From positions 593,813-657,812 of the forward strand of contig JAFLKK010000007.1 of assembly GCA_019163375.1 (NCBI GenBank): 64,000 bases of DNA, written 5' to 3'. The notes beneath the pieces were generated by a model. That model was not told the origin of the DNA, searched no databases, and saw nothing but the letters and a program-made list of their open reading frames with translations. The translations under genes and the position numbers were made by a program. Position 1 is the first letter of the stretch, and each line of letters begins with the position of its first letter. Positions 37,014 to 46,194 of the stretch are shown piece by piece. This DNA comes from Paludibacter sp. GTDB lineage: Bacteria; Bacteroidota; Bacteroidia; Bacteroidales; Paludibacteraceae.

Positions 37014-39080
37014 TTAAAACTCCCATTTCAATAAAAATCGTGCATCCGTTTTTTTATTTCCGGCAATTGTTTCATTTCCACTGCTTAAGACTTCTCTATC
37101 ATCTGCATATATGGTTTGAGAAATTTTGAACCAGAGCGATAGTCGTTTATTGAGTTCATACTTAAGATTAAGATAATAACGACTTCCCAATCCAAAATAC
37201 ATAGGAATAGAAAAAGCAGACAAAACATCCTTTTCGTATGAATATACGCGATTTTCGTATTTTAAAGCGTCGAAAAACTGATACCTGAAATCAACTTTCA
37301 GCGGAAACGTTTTAAAATCATAGCTCACATCCTGCGATGCAATGGCACCGTAAGTCCAAGGTGCATCTGCCTTTCGCACCAGATTTCCTTCCAGCACATT
37401 TTTAAAACTGAAATTTCCGAAACTGTAGCTGAGACTATATTTCAACGACAGTTTTTGAATAGGAGCCACAACAGGCAATGCAGATTCTGTTTGGGGGACA
37501 TTCCCTTGTTTTCCTTCGTATTTAAACCGCCAAAACATGCTGATGTTTCGCTTCGCAGCATAGTCGGCCTGAAGCAAATAATCTGCTCCAACCGATGGTA
37601 CATCAATTCCGTATTTCGCCCATGGAAAACGATAACTGTCGGCGTAGACCGAAATCTTCCACTTTTTGTACGGACGAATTTCAGCACCAAGGTAAAACCC
37701 ACTTTCATTGTTTATTCGAGATGTTTCCGCAAAAGCCGAGGCATAAAAAGTATCGTATTCGGGCGAATAATATCGATGCATAACCACCAGATTTACTTGT
37801 GACAATGGAATAAACGAAAATCCATTGATAGTTGCCAAAGCACCATTATCGGTCATGGCTGTTTCGCCAAAAACATTAAGCTTCTGCCAACGCATTCGAT
37901 AATGTAAACCGGCCGTAGTTTGTTGTTTTCCGGCAAAATAGAAATAATTATATGTTGCCCTAACCGGCTGTAATCTATTATCAAACAATGAATTGATAGC
38001 CGTAAATCCCAATTGTATTTTAGAATATGTAAAAGTTACATTGCCACCAATAACTTGTTGATTAACGGTGTGTTTCTTACTCATTTCTGCAATAGTACGA
38101 TGTAATCCGGTTGTATACCTACTTGAAAATGAACCATTCACCGTGTCAGCATCAATCATTTTATTGGAATAAAAAGCCGAAACATCAAATTTTCCAAGAC
38201 GCACCGTTGCGCCTACGCCGCGAAAAAAATTATTCTCATCCGTTGATCCATATTTTTTTAGTCCCGAATTCCGTGGAATAACGTTGAGCACATAGGAGGA
38301 TTTTCCCATTCCAAAATCAGTACGAAGCACCAGACCCTGACCAAAATTAGCTCTGAAATCGCCCACAACAAGAGTTTTAAACTTACCCATCTCCTTCAAT
38401 TGTGCAGTAATGGAATAAAAATCGTAGCCGGTATGCATTTTCCCAATGAATTGCTCACCAGCATCTTTCTCAGCTGTAACGCCTACTTGCACACGGTCTT
38501 TATAATGAAAACGATATTTCAACGAATGGTAAAAAGCATCTCCGATATATTTTTTAGCATTCTCTTCAGCTGTGTTCTCTTCTTCCTCCGGCAAAAACTG
38601 ATAACCTTCCTTAGATTCAAGCCCCTTATCCAACCTAAAAAATAACTCATTCTTACCGTACAGCATCAAATCCCGCCAATATATTTTTTTATTGTTATTC
38701 ATCCCCTCTCCCACTATCACAAATGGCAGCATGCGGCGAATATCAGTCATGTCCAATCCATCAATAAGTTGTAGTTCGTAAATGGTCTGCAAAGCTCCGA
38801 ACCGATAAATATGAGAGATAATATTCTCAACCTGAATATCCGACAGAAAAGGCAATCGCTCCAGTTCTTCGCGCTTAGTTTTATTCAGATTAATCTTGTT
38901 TTCCGAAAAATACATTAACTCCTCGTAAAAAGTATCATAGTCAATATCTTCATCATTTTCAGCCGTATATTGCTCAAAAATATCAGCTATCAATTGATCG
39001 GTGGTAGCAACAGCATCCTGCGCCCTTGCCTCACAAGAGAACAATGAAAGCAAAAAAGCCAAAGAAAACAATTGACGCAT
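37014..39080 (-). CDS. Exported helix-hairpin-helix protein with beta-barrel-like body
   Basis: A 688-residue exported protein with a signal peptide (about 1-20, cleaved near ARAQ). Residues about 50-140 contain helix-hairpin-helix repeats of the ComEA kind (INLNKTKREELERLPFLSDIQVENIISH, then LQLIDGLDMTDIRRMLPF). From about residue 150 to the C-terminus it is a series of amphipathic beta-strands with Tyr/Phe turns, ending in the aromatic KWEF, as in outer membrane barrels. Homologues are widespread in Bacteroidetes and usually annotated only as helix-hairpin-helix domain proteins. The function is unknown. The next gene downstream starts 6 bp away, so the order is barrel partner first, then this gene, in one transcript. 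Confidence 0.75.
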   Translation of the reverse strand: MRQLFSLAFLLSLFSCEARAQDAVATTDQLIADIFEQYTAENDEDIDYDTFYEELMYFSENKINLNKTKREELERLPFLSDIQVENIISHIYRFGALQTIYELQLIDGLDMTDIRRMLPFVIVGEGMNNNKKIYWRDLMLYGKNELFFRLDKGLESKEGYQFLPEEEENTAEENAKKYIGDAFYHSLKYRFHYKDRVQVGVTAEKDAGEQFIGKMHTGYDFYSITAQLKEMGKFKTLVVGDFRANFGQGLVLRTDFGMGKSSYVLNVIPRNSGLKKYGSTDENNFFRGVGATVRLGKFDVSAFYSNKMIDADTVNGSFSSRYTTGLHRTIAEMSKKHTVNQQVIGGNVTFTYSKIQLGFTAINSLFDNRLQPVRATYNYFYFAGKQQTTAGLHYRMRWQKLNVFGETAMTDNGALATINGFSFIPLSQVNLVVMHRYYSPEYDTFYASAFAETSRINNESGFYLGAEIRPYKKWKISVYADSYRFPWAKYGIDVPSVGADYLLQADYAAKRNISMFWRFKYEGKQGNVPQTESALPVVAPIQKLSLKYSLSYSFGNFSFKNVLEGNLVRKADAPWTYGAIASQDVSYDFKTFPLKVDFRYQFFDALKYENRVYSYEKDVLSAFSIPMYFGLGSRYYLNLKYELNKRLSLWFKISQTIYADDREVLSSGNETIAGNKKTDARFLLKWEF

Positions 39081-39086
39081 ACAATG

Positions 39087-39905
39087 TTATTTACGAAAAC
39101 GATAATGAACAGATGCAAAAGTATTTAAGCCCAATAGCGGATGTAATTCGCAGTTGAGATCAATAAGAAACGATCCGGTTTTAAATCCCATACCCAAACA
39201 TGGAACTAAATAATCCAACCAGTAACCACCAAGTTTTACCGTCAGTTTTTCCAACATAAGGTAATCAAAACCGGTAGCATAACGATAGTTGCTACTCAGC
39301 TCTTTGTCAATCTGCGAACGCCAGATCAAGCCCGGAGAAAACGAATAACCTGTTCCCAAACTAAAAACCGAGGGTAGCCGTTTGGTTACATATTCGGTCT
39401 TTATGGTCGATTGAAATGGGTTTGAGGCATTAAACCCAATGTTGAAAGCGGGTGACAATTGAACCGATAAACCTACTTGTGGAAAAAATGTACCCCGGTA
39501 AGAATTGGAAGCAGAGAAATAGGTAGTAAAATAATTTGCCTGAACACCCATGGCAAATTTATCCGAGAAATTACGTGCAAACCCGATGCCGCCCATCATT
39601 TCGTGATACTGCGAATAGCCAAAATGCGAAAAGGAAATTCCGGTGCATATGAGTTTTGAAAAGAACCCAATCTGAGCACTCTTGGTGGAAAGTTCGTTGA
39701 GCAAATATCGATTCTCAAACTGAAATCCAAACTCTGTTTGCTCAAGGTAGCCCAACATGGCCGGATTGGTAAATGCCGACCAATTATGCGTGTCGGCCAC
39801 TGCAGTTTGAGCAATGGACGAAGATGATGGTATGATTGTCGATATTTGTGAATAAACAGCACAATAAAACAAACAACTCGTTAATATGGAGGCAATTTTC
39901 TTCAT
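39087..39905 (-). CDS. PorV/PorQ-like outer membrane beta-barrel protein
   Basis: An exported protein of 272 residues with a signal peptide (about 1-19, ending VYSQ). It is followed by SIAQTAVADTHNWSAFTNPAMLG, the N-terminal pattern of the FadL-like PorV/PorQ barrels, which put a conserved Asn-Pro-Ala after the first strand. The rest is alternating beta-strands to the terminal YRFRK. It starts the two-gene unit with the helix-hairpin-helix protein (6-bp gap). The pairing suggests a joint envelope function. The specific role is not known. Confidence 0.65.
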   Translation of the reverse strand: MKKIASILTSCLFYCAVYSQISTIIPSSSSIAQTAVADTHNWSAFTNPAMLGYLEQTEFGFQFENRYLLNELSTKSAQIGFFSKLICTGISFSHFGYSQYHEMMGGIGFARNFSDKFAMGVQANYFTTYFSASNSYRGTFFPQVGLSVQLSPAFNIGFNASNPFQSTIKTEYVTKRLPSVFSLGTGYSFSPGLIWRSQIDKELSSNYRYATGFDYLMLEKLTVKLGGYWLDYLVPCLGMGFKTGSFLIDLNCELHPLLGLNTFASVHYRFRK

Positions 39906-40110
39906 AGATAAGAAGATATAAAGTACCCAAAAAGAAGCACACTGTTAAGGTCATCTTGCCAAAAATAAAAAAATATTTATTGATTAAAAAATTTTAAATC
40001 TAAAAAAAATATAATTATAAAATTTATTTTAATTCGTCTAGGAGGAATCGGTTTTTTTTGTTTAACTTAGCAGTGTAATAAGAGTAATAAGTACATTTAT
40101 TCTGTACAAT

Positions 40111-40665
40111 ATGAGTGATTTAATTGTCAATAAAAATAAGATTAGGATGCAAATTCGTGAGTTGAAAAATCAACTTTCGGAAGACCAAAAAGTGCAGGCA
40201 GCAGATTCAGTTTTTAATAAAATTGAATTACTTCCTGAATTTAAATCTGCCAAAAAGATATTAATGTATTGGTCCACATCAGATGAGTTGCCAACGCATA
40301 AATTTGTAGAAAAATGGAGTGCAGAGAAGGAGATTTTACTGCCATCGGTGGTTGATGATGACATCGTAATGAAAAAATATTCCGCGAAAGAAAACCTGAA
40401 ACGAGGAAATTTAGGCATTTATGAACCTGAAACGGATGGACTGTATGTGGGAAAAATAGATCTTGCTATCGTTCCCGGAGTGGCATTTGATTTGAAAAGG
40501 AACAGACTAGGGCGCGGAAAAGGATATTATGACAGATTTTTCAACGACGTAGAAACTCAGAAGTGGGGCGTTGGTTTCGATTTTCAAGTAATAGTTTCAG
40601 TACCTGCAAACAACGATGACAAACCCATGAACAAGGTCATATCACCAACAAAAATTATCGAATAA
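40111..40665 (+). CDS. 5-formyltetrahydrofolate cyclo-ligase
   Basis: Converts 5-formyl-THF to 5,10-methenyl-THF with ATP, in cytoplasmic folate metabolism. The 184-residue protein shows the family elements: the N-terminal helix with MQIRELKNQL-like sequence, MYWSTSDELPTHKF, and LDLAIVPGVAFD-like IDLAIVPGVAFDLKRNRLGRGKGYYDRFF. The last is the Arg/Gly-rich ATP and folate site. It is an isolated single gene on the plus strand between two minus-strand genes. The start ATG at 40111 gives the normal N-terminus. Confidence 0.95.
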   Translation: MSDLIVNKNKIRMQIRELKNQLSEDQKVQAADSVFNKIELLPEFKSAKKILMYWSTSDELPTHKFVEKWSAEKEILLPSVVDDDIVMKKYSAKENLKRGNLGIYEPETDGLYVGKIDLAIVPGVAFDLKRNRLGRGKGYYDRFFNDVETQKWGVGFDFQVIVSVPANNDDKPMNKVISPTKIIE

Positions 40666-40687
40666 AATACTTAAACACAACGATTCA

Positions 40688-41428
40688 TTATCCTATGGCC
40701 TGTAACTGACTGCTCGCCAAATCATCCTGAAGCGTAAGCTCCTTTTCGCCTTTACGGTAATAATAAACCAGTCCGAAAGTTTTGCATTTATTGAAACGGG
40801 CAAAGGGTTTGTCGTCTTTATATGTGTTCTCAACCTGATTCCATATATCCAAAATGATAAGGTCGCCTTTTTCCCGCAAATTTACCAAATCTTCCCAATT
40901 TCGATTGGTAGTGGCCTGATAAATCTTTTGAGTGGATTTGTATTCTTTAAACACCTCATAATGAACTTGAACCTTAGCAATTGCCGGATTGTAAATTGGC
41001 AAACCACCATTTCTGATTCGTTCATTTTCTCCGTCGATAATACATTTACCCCAATGAATAAGAGCTGAATCGGTACTTAAATCGGGGACAGTATGCACGT
41101 TTGGATCTAACTTGTAAAGCAGTTTGTGCTCCTTTTTTATATCACCACGTATAATGGAAAGATTGAATACCTGGATGAAATGGGATATGTACAGACGGGC
41201 ATTGTGTACAATTTGTTGATAGCGTTTATTAGCAGAAACCTGACTATCAAGGGTTAACTGATATTGCGCTAACTGTTTCTCAAAAACACTTAAATAGGTT
41301 TTTGCCTCGTGGATGGTTTTATAGGAAATTATCTGACTGCCGTAATCCTGATTTTCGGCTTGTTGAATCGCTGTACGAAGTGCACGTAATCGCGCTTGAT
41401 CGGTGTTTGGTAATCGGCGGTAGGGCAT
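40688..41428 (-). CDS. Conserved hypothetical protein (246 aa)
   Basis: I do not recognise a family for this protein. Starting at the ATG at 41428 gives MPYRRLPNTDQARLRAL, a plausible soluble basic N-terminus; the upstream extension of 16 residues is unlikely. Residues 1-100 are helical (ALRTAIQQAENQ, KTIHEAKTYLSVFEKQLAQYQ), with a possible helical bundle. The C-terminal half is mixed (NWEDLVNLREKGDLIILDIWNQVE). There is no signal peptide and no transmembrane helix, so it should be cytoplasmic. It ends 22 bp from the convergent cyclo-ligase gene. The length and composition suggest a real gene, but no function can be given. Confidence 0.6.
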   Translation of the reverse strand: MPYRRLPNTDQARLRALRTAIQQAENQDYGSQIISYKTIHEAKTYLSVFEKQLAQYQLTLDSQVSANKRYQQIVHNARLYISHFIQVFNLSIIRGDIKKEHKLLYKLDPNVHTVPDLSTDSALIHWGKCIIDGENERIRNGGLPIYNPAIAKVQVHYEVFKEYKSTQKIYQATTNRNWEDLVNLREKGDLIILDIWNQVENTYKDDKPFARFNKCKTFGLVYYYRKGEKELTLQDDLASSQLQAIG

Positions 41429-41540
41429 AATATTCAACAATTGATAATTGACAACTAACAAAAAATTGCAAAGCAAAAAAAGGTAGTTGAAAACTGTAAT
41501 TAATAAATTGAAAATATATTTATGCCTACAAAGATAAAAA

Positions 41541-42518
41541 TTAATCGTTTCTAAACATTAATTTTTCGCCTAATTTTCTCAATTCTTGCTTATTATTCTC
41601 TAAAATCGATACTTTTTCCAAATTTGCGACTGCCTTTGCATAGAAATGTTGCATCTTCTCTTCGCAAAGTCTCTTAACTCCCAATTTATTAAAAAGAGAA
41701 GTCACTGCCTGAATTTTTTGATTTGACAGTTTTTCATCCGAAGTACGTATCCACTTTTGAAGTTCATCAGCATCATTTCCATTCGCTAATTCGAGAGCAT
41801 GGATTAACATGTATGTTTTCTTGTTGCAAAGAATATCACCTCCGATTTTTTTCCCAAATGTAGCTTCATTACCATAAACATCAAGCAAATCATCCTTCAA
41901 CTGAAAAGCTAAGCCGATATTAATCCCATAGTCGTACAACAATTGAGCATCCTCCTCTCCTGCTCCACCAATCCAGGCACCAATTTGAAGCGCAGCTCCT
42001 AACAAAACAGCTGTTTTCAAACGAATCATCTCCAAATATTCATCTGCCTCTACCCTATCACGGCTCTCAAATTCAACATCGTATTGTTGCCCTTCACAAA
42101 TTTCGGCAGCCGTTATCGAAAACAAATCCAGAGTGCGTTTTAATTGTTCCGTAGGTGTTTGAGCTATAAACTGATAGGATGCAATTTGCATCACATCACC
42201 CGAAAGAATGGCCGTATTGTCATCCCATTTTTTGTGCACAGTGGGTTGCCCGCGACGAACATCCGCTCTATCCATAATGTCATCGTGCAACAAAGTGAAA
42301 TTATGAAATATCTCCAACCCAAGTGCCGAATTCAAAGCTTGATGCACATTGTCCGAAAACATATTACAAGCCATCAAAGTCAAAGCCGGACGAATCCGTT
42401 TTCCACCCATGGAAAGTACATAACCAATTGGTTCATAAAGTCCACGTGGTTCTTTACTCCAATTAATTTGATCTATTTCGGTGGAAATGAGTTGGGTTAT
42501 TTCGTTGAATGTTTTCAT
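41541..42518 (-). CDS. Polyprenyl diphosphate synthase
   Basis: Builds an isoprenoid diphosphate chain by head-to-tail addition of IPP, for quinones or cell-wall carriers. Both aspartate-rich motifs are intact: the first DDIMD at residues 79-83 in LLHDDIMDRADVRRG, and the second DDLLD at 209-213 in QLKDDLLDVYG. GGKRIRP near residue 40 binds IPP. At 325 residues it is of the all-trans long-chain type, such as octaprenyl or geranylgeranyl/farnesyl synthase. Chain length cannot be read reliably. It is followed on the minus strand by the hypothetical gene and preceded by ddl, across a gap containing a palindromic repeat. Confidence 0.93.
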   Translation of the reverse strand: MKTFNEITQLISTEIDQINWSKEPRGLYEPIGYVLSMGGKRIRPALTLMACNMFSDNVHQALNSALGLEIFHNFTLLHDDIMDRADVRRGQPTVHKKWDDNTAILSGDVMQIASYQFIAQTPTEQLKRTLDLFSITAAEICEGQQYDVEFESRDRVEADEYLEMIRLKTAVLLGAALQIGAWIGGAGEEDAQLLYDYGINIGLAFQLKDDLLDVYGNEATFGKKIGGDILCNKKTYMLIHALELANGNDADELQKWIRTSDEKLSNQKIQAVTSLFNKLGVKRLCEEKMQHFYAKAVANLEKVSILENNKQELRKLGEKLMFRND

Positions 42519-42526
42519 AATTCTTC

Positions 42527-42626
42527 ACCACTAAGTCACTAAGAACATTTAGTGACACTTAGAATAATTTTAAAATAATACTTATAAAAACTTTGTGTTT
42601 CTCTGTGAACTTAGTGCCTTAGTGGT
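42527..42626. repeat. Inverted repeat of the CACTAAG type between ddl and the prenyl synthase gene
   Basis: ACCACTAAGTCACTAAG (42527-42543) pairs with CTTAGTGCCTTAGTGGT (42610-42626), 16 of 17 bases. CTCTGTGAACTTAGTG also belongs to the motif. The repeat fills the 107-bp gap and touches the ddl stop. Confidence 0.7.
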
Positions 42627-43603
42627 TAATTAAGTTCATTTTCAATAATCTCAGTCATCACATCCTTAATGTCCAACCCTGCTGCTGCTATCTGTTGTGG
42701 AATAAAGCTGGTAGCCGTCATTCCGGGTGTAGTATTCACTTCCAACAGGTTAATCACATCGCCCTCGGAGATAATATAATCAATGCGCACAATGCCTTTA
42801 CAACCAAGAATATCGTAAATAGCAGATGTTAGTTTCTGAACACGTTCGGTCAATGCATCGCTGATGCGCGCCGGTGTAATTTCCTGCACCTGCCCTTTGT
42901 ATTTTGCATCAAAATCAAAAAACTCGTTTTCGCTAACTACTTCTGTTATAGGTAAAACCTGCGATTTATTTTTTGTTTTATACACACCACAGGTAATTTC
43001 TGTTCCAGCCATAAATGCTTCAATCATCACCTCTTCACCTTCGGCAAAAGCATGAGCAATGGCAGGTTGAACCTGTTCAATAGTCTTAACTTTGGTTACT
43101 CCAAAACTACTTCCACCTACATTCGGTTTTACAAAACAAGGAAAACCTATTTTCTGAGCCACCTCCTCGTCCGAAACAGTTTGTCCGGCACGCAGTACCA
43201 ATGACTCCGAAACCTTTACACCAAAGCCCTTAAGATATTGATTACAGGTAAATTTATTGAATGTAATAGCAGCAGCCAGCACACCACAACAAGAATAAGG
43301 CAATCCTATTAAATCGAAATAACCTTGAAGAATGCCGTTTTCACCCGGCGTGCCGTGAATGGTGATATATGCGAAATCAAAGTTGTTTTTTTCGTTGTTT
43401 CGCGTAAAACTGAAATCATTTTTATCGATGGCTATTTTTTCTGTATCCGACCATTCCACCTGCCATGTTTGACCTACAATGGTTACAATGAATAAATTGT
43501 AACGCTCTTTATCCATAAACGAATACAGTCCCGCTGCACTTTTAAGCGAAACAACAACTTCCGACGAATCTCCACCCGCTACGATAGCTATATTTTTTTT
43601 CAT
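42626..43603 (-). CDS. ddl: D-alanine--D-alanine ligase
   Basis: Joins two D-alanines for the peptidoglycan pentapeptide, using ATP in the cytoplasm. ATP-grasp marks are GGDSSEVVVSLKSAAGL at the N-terminus, HGTPGENGILQGYFDLIGLPYSCCG, KPNVGGSSFGVTKV, and the metal-binding end RIDYIISEGDVINLLEVNTTPGMTATSFIPQ. The 325 residues are of usual size. It follows the RluD-type gene by about 30 bp, with the PASTA protein gene before that. This order (PASTA protein, pseudouridine synthase, Ddl) is common in Bacteroidetes and indicates one operon. Confidence 0.97.
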   Translation of the reverse strand: MKKNIAIVAGGDSSEVVVSLKSAAGLYSFMDKERYNLFIVTIVGQTWQVEWSDTEKIAIDKNDFSFTRNNEKNNFDFAYITIHGTPGENGILQGYFDLIGLPYSCCGVLAAAITFNKFTCNQYLKGFGVKVSESLVLRAGQTVSDEEVAQKIGFPCFVKPNVGGSSFGVTKVKTIEQVQPAIAHAFAEGEEVMIEAFMAGTEITCGVYKTKNKSQVLPITEVVSENEFFDFDAKYKGQVQEITPARISDALTERVQKLTSAIYDILGCKGIVRIDYIISEGDVINLLEVNTTPGMTATSFIPQQIAAAGLDIKDVMTEIIENELN

Positions 43604-43634
43604 AAAATCAACAAAAGATAGTTTGACTAATTAT

Positions 43635-44705
43635 TTATTCTTCATCTAAAAATTTGGCATATCCTCTCCACTTCTCAATCAATTGTTGCATATCGTCCAG
43701 TAACTCACTTTCGAAGTGCATAAATTCACCGGTACGTGGATGTACAAACCCCAGCGTTTTGGCATGTAAAGCCTGACGTGGGCAAATTTCAAAGCAGTTT
43801 TTTACAAATTGTTTATATTTGGCAGCCGTAGTTCCTTTCAAAATGTCATGACCGCCATAACGCTCATCGTTGAAAAGCGTGTGGCCAATATGCTTCATGT
43901 GAACACGAATCTGGTGTGTACGACCGGTTTCAAGCCTGCATTCCACCAATGTAACATACGCCATTCGTTCCAACACTTTGTAGTGCGTCACGGCATGCTT
44001 TGCTACTGGATTTTCGCCTTCCGGAAATACGGTAAATAACATTCTATCGCGTGGATCGCGAGCCAATGCACCGACTATCGTACCTTCATCTTCTTTTACA
44101 TTTCCCCAAACAAGTGCCTGATAACGACGTTGTGTGGTTTTATCAAAGAATTGTTTACCAAGATTTGTCTTTGCCATTTCGGTTTTGGCAATTAGCAACA
44201 AACCGGAAGTATCCTTATCGATACGATGCACTAACCCAATGCGTGAATCATTCGGATCAAAATCGGGATGATCTTTCATGTGCCAGGCCACAGCATTGAG
44301 CAATGTTCCATCAAAGTTACCAAAGCCGGGATGCACCACCAAACCGGGTTGCTTGTTCACCAACATGATGTCATCATCTTCATACACGATGTTGAGCGGA
44401 ATATCCTGTGGAATAATGACAAACTCGCTGGGCGGATAAGCCAGCACGATAGTAATAACATCGTTGGGTTTTATGCGATAATTTGATTTTACCGCTTTCC
44501 CGTTTACAAGTATATTACCGGCTTCAGCTGCTTCCTGAATCCGGTTACGTGACGTATTGGACATGCAGTTCACCAGGTGCTTGTCAATTCGCACCATAGC
44601 CTGCCCTTTATCCACCACAAAACGGAAATGTTCAAAAAGCTCTTGCTCATCTCCCACTTCACTCAATCCTTCCTCTTCTATATCTTCAAAATAATCCACA
44701 GTCAC
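43635..44705 (-). CDS. rluD: RluD-type 23S rRNA pseudouridine synthase
   Basis: Makes pseudouridine in large-subunit rRNA. An N-terminal acidic tail is followed by an S4 RNA-binding domain (about 35-95, RIDKHLVNCMSNTSRNRIQEA) and the RluA-type catalytic domain with VNKQPGLVVHPG, the catalytic Asp D163 in LVHRIDKDTSGLLL, and ETGRTHQIRVHMKHIGHTLFND. The 356 residues match the RluD branch. RluA-family members are similar in motif, so the exact uridines modified are inferred. It is the middle gene of the PASTA-rluD-ddl operon. Confidence 0.93.
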   Translation of the reverse strand: MTVDYFEDIEEEGLSEVGDEQELFEHFRFVVDKGQAMVRIDKHLVNCMSNTSRNRIQEAAEAGNILVNGKAVKSNYRIKPNDVITIVLAYPPSEFVIIPQDIPLNIVYEDDDIMLVNKQPGLVVHPGFGNFDGTLLNAVAWHMKDHPDFDPNDSRIGLVHRIDKDTSGLLLIAKTEMAKTNLGKQFFDKTTQRRYQALVWGNVKEDEGTIVGALARDPRDRMLFTVFPEGENPVAKHAVTHYKVLERMAYVTLVECRLETGRTHQIRVHMKHIGHTLFNDERYGGHDILKGTTAAKYKQFVKNCFEICPRQALHAKTLGFVHPRTGEFMHFESELLDDMQQLIEKWRGYAKFLDEE

Positions 44706-44725
44706 GTTGATAATTTAAATGGCTA

Positions 44726-45559
44726 TTAAAAAAATTGCTCGTTGTTCTCTTCCGGTTTCTTATCCTCTTCGAATTTCTCGTTCATACGCGATTTATCTTT
44801 CGAAAGAAATACATCTATTCTGCTACCTCCTGATAACATGCTACCTGCTGCCGGACGTTGACGATAAATAATGTACTCATCTTCATCGCCTGACGGTGTA
44901 GAATCGTATTCAACTGCGCCTACAATAAATGACGCCGCAGTAATAGCCTGCGTAGCTTCCTCTAAGCCCATACCTTTAATGGCAGGAACCTGAGCTTCGG
45001 CATTACCCAATCCACTTCCTACAACCAAAACAACCGCACTTCCTTCGGGAACTCGGGTTCCGGGCAACACTGCTCTACCATGAAATTTTACCTGAATTAC
45101 CAAATCCTTGTATTCTGATGGCGCATATTCCACACTTCCCACACTCAAACCTATCGACTGAAGCATGGCATCAGCCTGACGATACGAGACATCACTCAGC
45201 TCGGGCAATGAAACCTGACGAACAAAGCGCGAATTTATTTTTACATAAATAGGCCGATTCGTTTTTATATTTGAATTTGGCGATGGATTCTGTTCGATAA
45301 TTGTTCCTAACTTCTTACCACGTACATAAACAGAATCAATCACTTGCACATGCAAGCCCTTGCTCGCCAAAATTACCTGCGCTTCCTCTACTGTCGATCC
45401 GCGCAAGTCGGGCACCACTTCAGCCTCGCCGTGATGCGTATAAAAGTCAACGCAGAATAGTGTAATCCATGACAAAGCAACTATAACGCCAATAGCTATC
45501 AGCACATTTTTCAGTACAAAGCCACCGAAAGTTTCTTTCCAAATTTTTTTTAAGTCCAT
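44726..45559 (-). CDS. Membrane-anchored PASTA-domain protein
   Basis: A 277-residue protein with a short cytoplasmic N-terminus, one transmembrane helix (about 17-38), and three PASTA domains outside the membrane. These are about 47-110 (VVPDLRGSTVEEAQVILASKGL), 112-180 (LPELSDVSYRQADAMLQSIGL) and 190-255 (VPAIKGMGLEEATQAI). It ends in an acidic, charged tail. PASTA domains bind muropeptides or beta-lactam-like ligands in other proteins, but there is no kinase or transpeptidase domain here. The operon with ddl points to cell-wall-linked function. The start at 45559 gives the membrane anchor a sound position. Confidence 0.88.
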   Translation of the reverse strand: MDLKKIWKETFGGFVLKNVLIAIGVIVALSWITLFCVDFYTHHGEAEVVPDLRGSTVEEAQVILASKGLHVQVIDSVYVRGKKLGTIIEQNPSPNSNIKTNRPIYVKINSRFVRQVSLPELSDVSYRQADAMLQSIGLSVGSVEYAPSEYKDLVIQVKFHGRAVLPGTRVPEGSAVVLVVGSGLGNAEAQVPAIKGMGLEEATQAITAASFIVGAVEYDSTPSGDEDEYIIYRQRPAAGSMLSGGSRIDVFLSKDKSRMNEKFEEDKKPEENNEQFF

Positions 45560-45727
45560 AAATTATTACTGGTTACAAGTAAAAAGTTGCAAGTACTGAA
45601 AATCAAAACTACGTAATTTAAAATGAAATCAGGCAATAAAAATACTTGTTTGTAAAAATTAGTATTCTGACTATCAGTATCATTACAAAATAATATTCCC
45701 GTTTCCTATGCCTTTGAAATACGAAGC

Positions 45728-45755
45728 CAAAAATACTCAAATAATTGCTTACAAA
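45728..45755 (-). promoter_or_regulatory. Promoter of the PASTA-rluD-ddl operon
   Basis: On the minus strand TTTG (45752-45755) and TATTTTTG (45728-45735) are spaced by 16 bp, about 170 bp before the PASTA start. The gap 45560-45826 otherwise holds only AT-rich sequence. Confidence 0.5.
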
Positions 45756-45826
45756 GGGGCTAAAAACAAAAAAAGTAAAAACTTACTTGAAGTTTCTACT
45801 TTCTTTATACTGATTTTGCAGGATAA

Positions 45827-45985
45827 TTAGTGTTTGTGACGTGGCTCATCCGCAACTGTAAGTTTTGCTCTTCCTTTGGCACGACGGTGAGCTAGTACTC
45901 TACGACCGTTTGCTGTTGCCATTCTTTCACGGAATCCGTGTTTGTTTTTTCTTTTTCTAACAGAAGGTTGGAATGTCCTTTTCAT
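45827..45985 (-). CDS. rpmH: 50S ribosomal protein L34
   Basis: A short basic ribosomal protein of 52 residues. It starts [20 protein letters not shown] and continues [18 protein letters not shown] with a C-terminal tail ending PRHKH, an unmistakable L34 sequence. It is short enough to be missed by length-filtered gene callers. In many bacteria rpmH lies with rnpA beside the origin; no rnpA or dnaA is seen here, as is usual for Bacteroidetes. A -7 element lies 50 bp upstream. Confidence 0.97.
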   Translation of the reverse strand: MKRTFQPSVRKRKNKHGFRERMATANGRRVLAHRRAKGRAKLTVADEPRHKH

Positions 45986-46034
45986 TGCTTTATGTATTTT
46001 ATGTTATTATTTTCCGTCTCGGAGTTTGGGACTG

Positions 46035-46042
46035 CAAAAATA
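46035..46042 (-). promoter_or_regulatory. -7 promoter element of rpmH
   Basis: The minus strand reads TATTTTTG about 50 bp before the rpmH start. Confidence 0.55.
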
Positions 46043-46194
46043 GATGTTTTTTTCGTAACTGCAAACTGTTGATAACTTTTTCTTTGTAAAAAATGAAAAT
46101 ACTGCACAAGTTCAGAAAAATTTAGTATAAATCCCCTCTCAAAACTCAATTAGTAAACTGCTATAATGATATTTATAAATTATGATACCGCATA

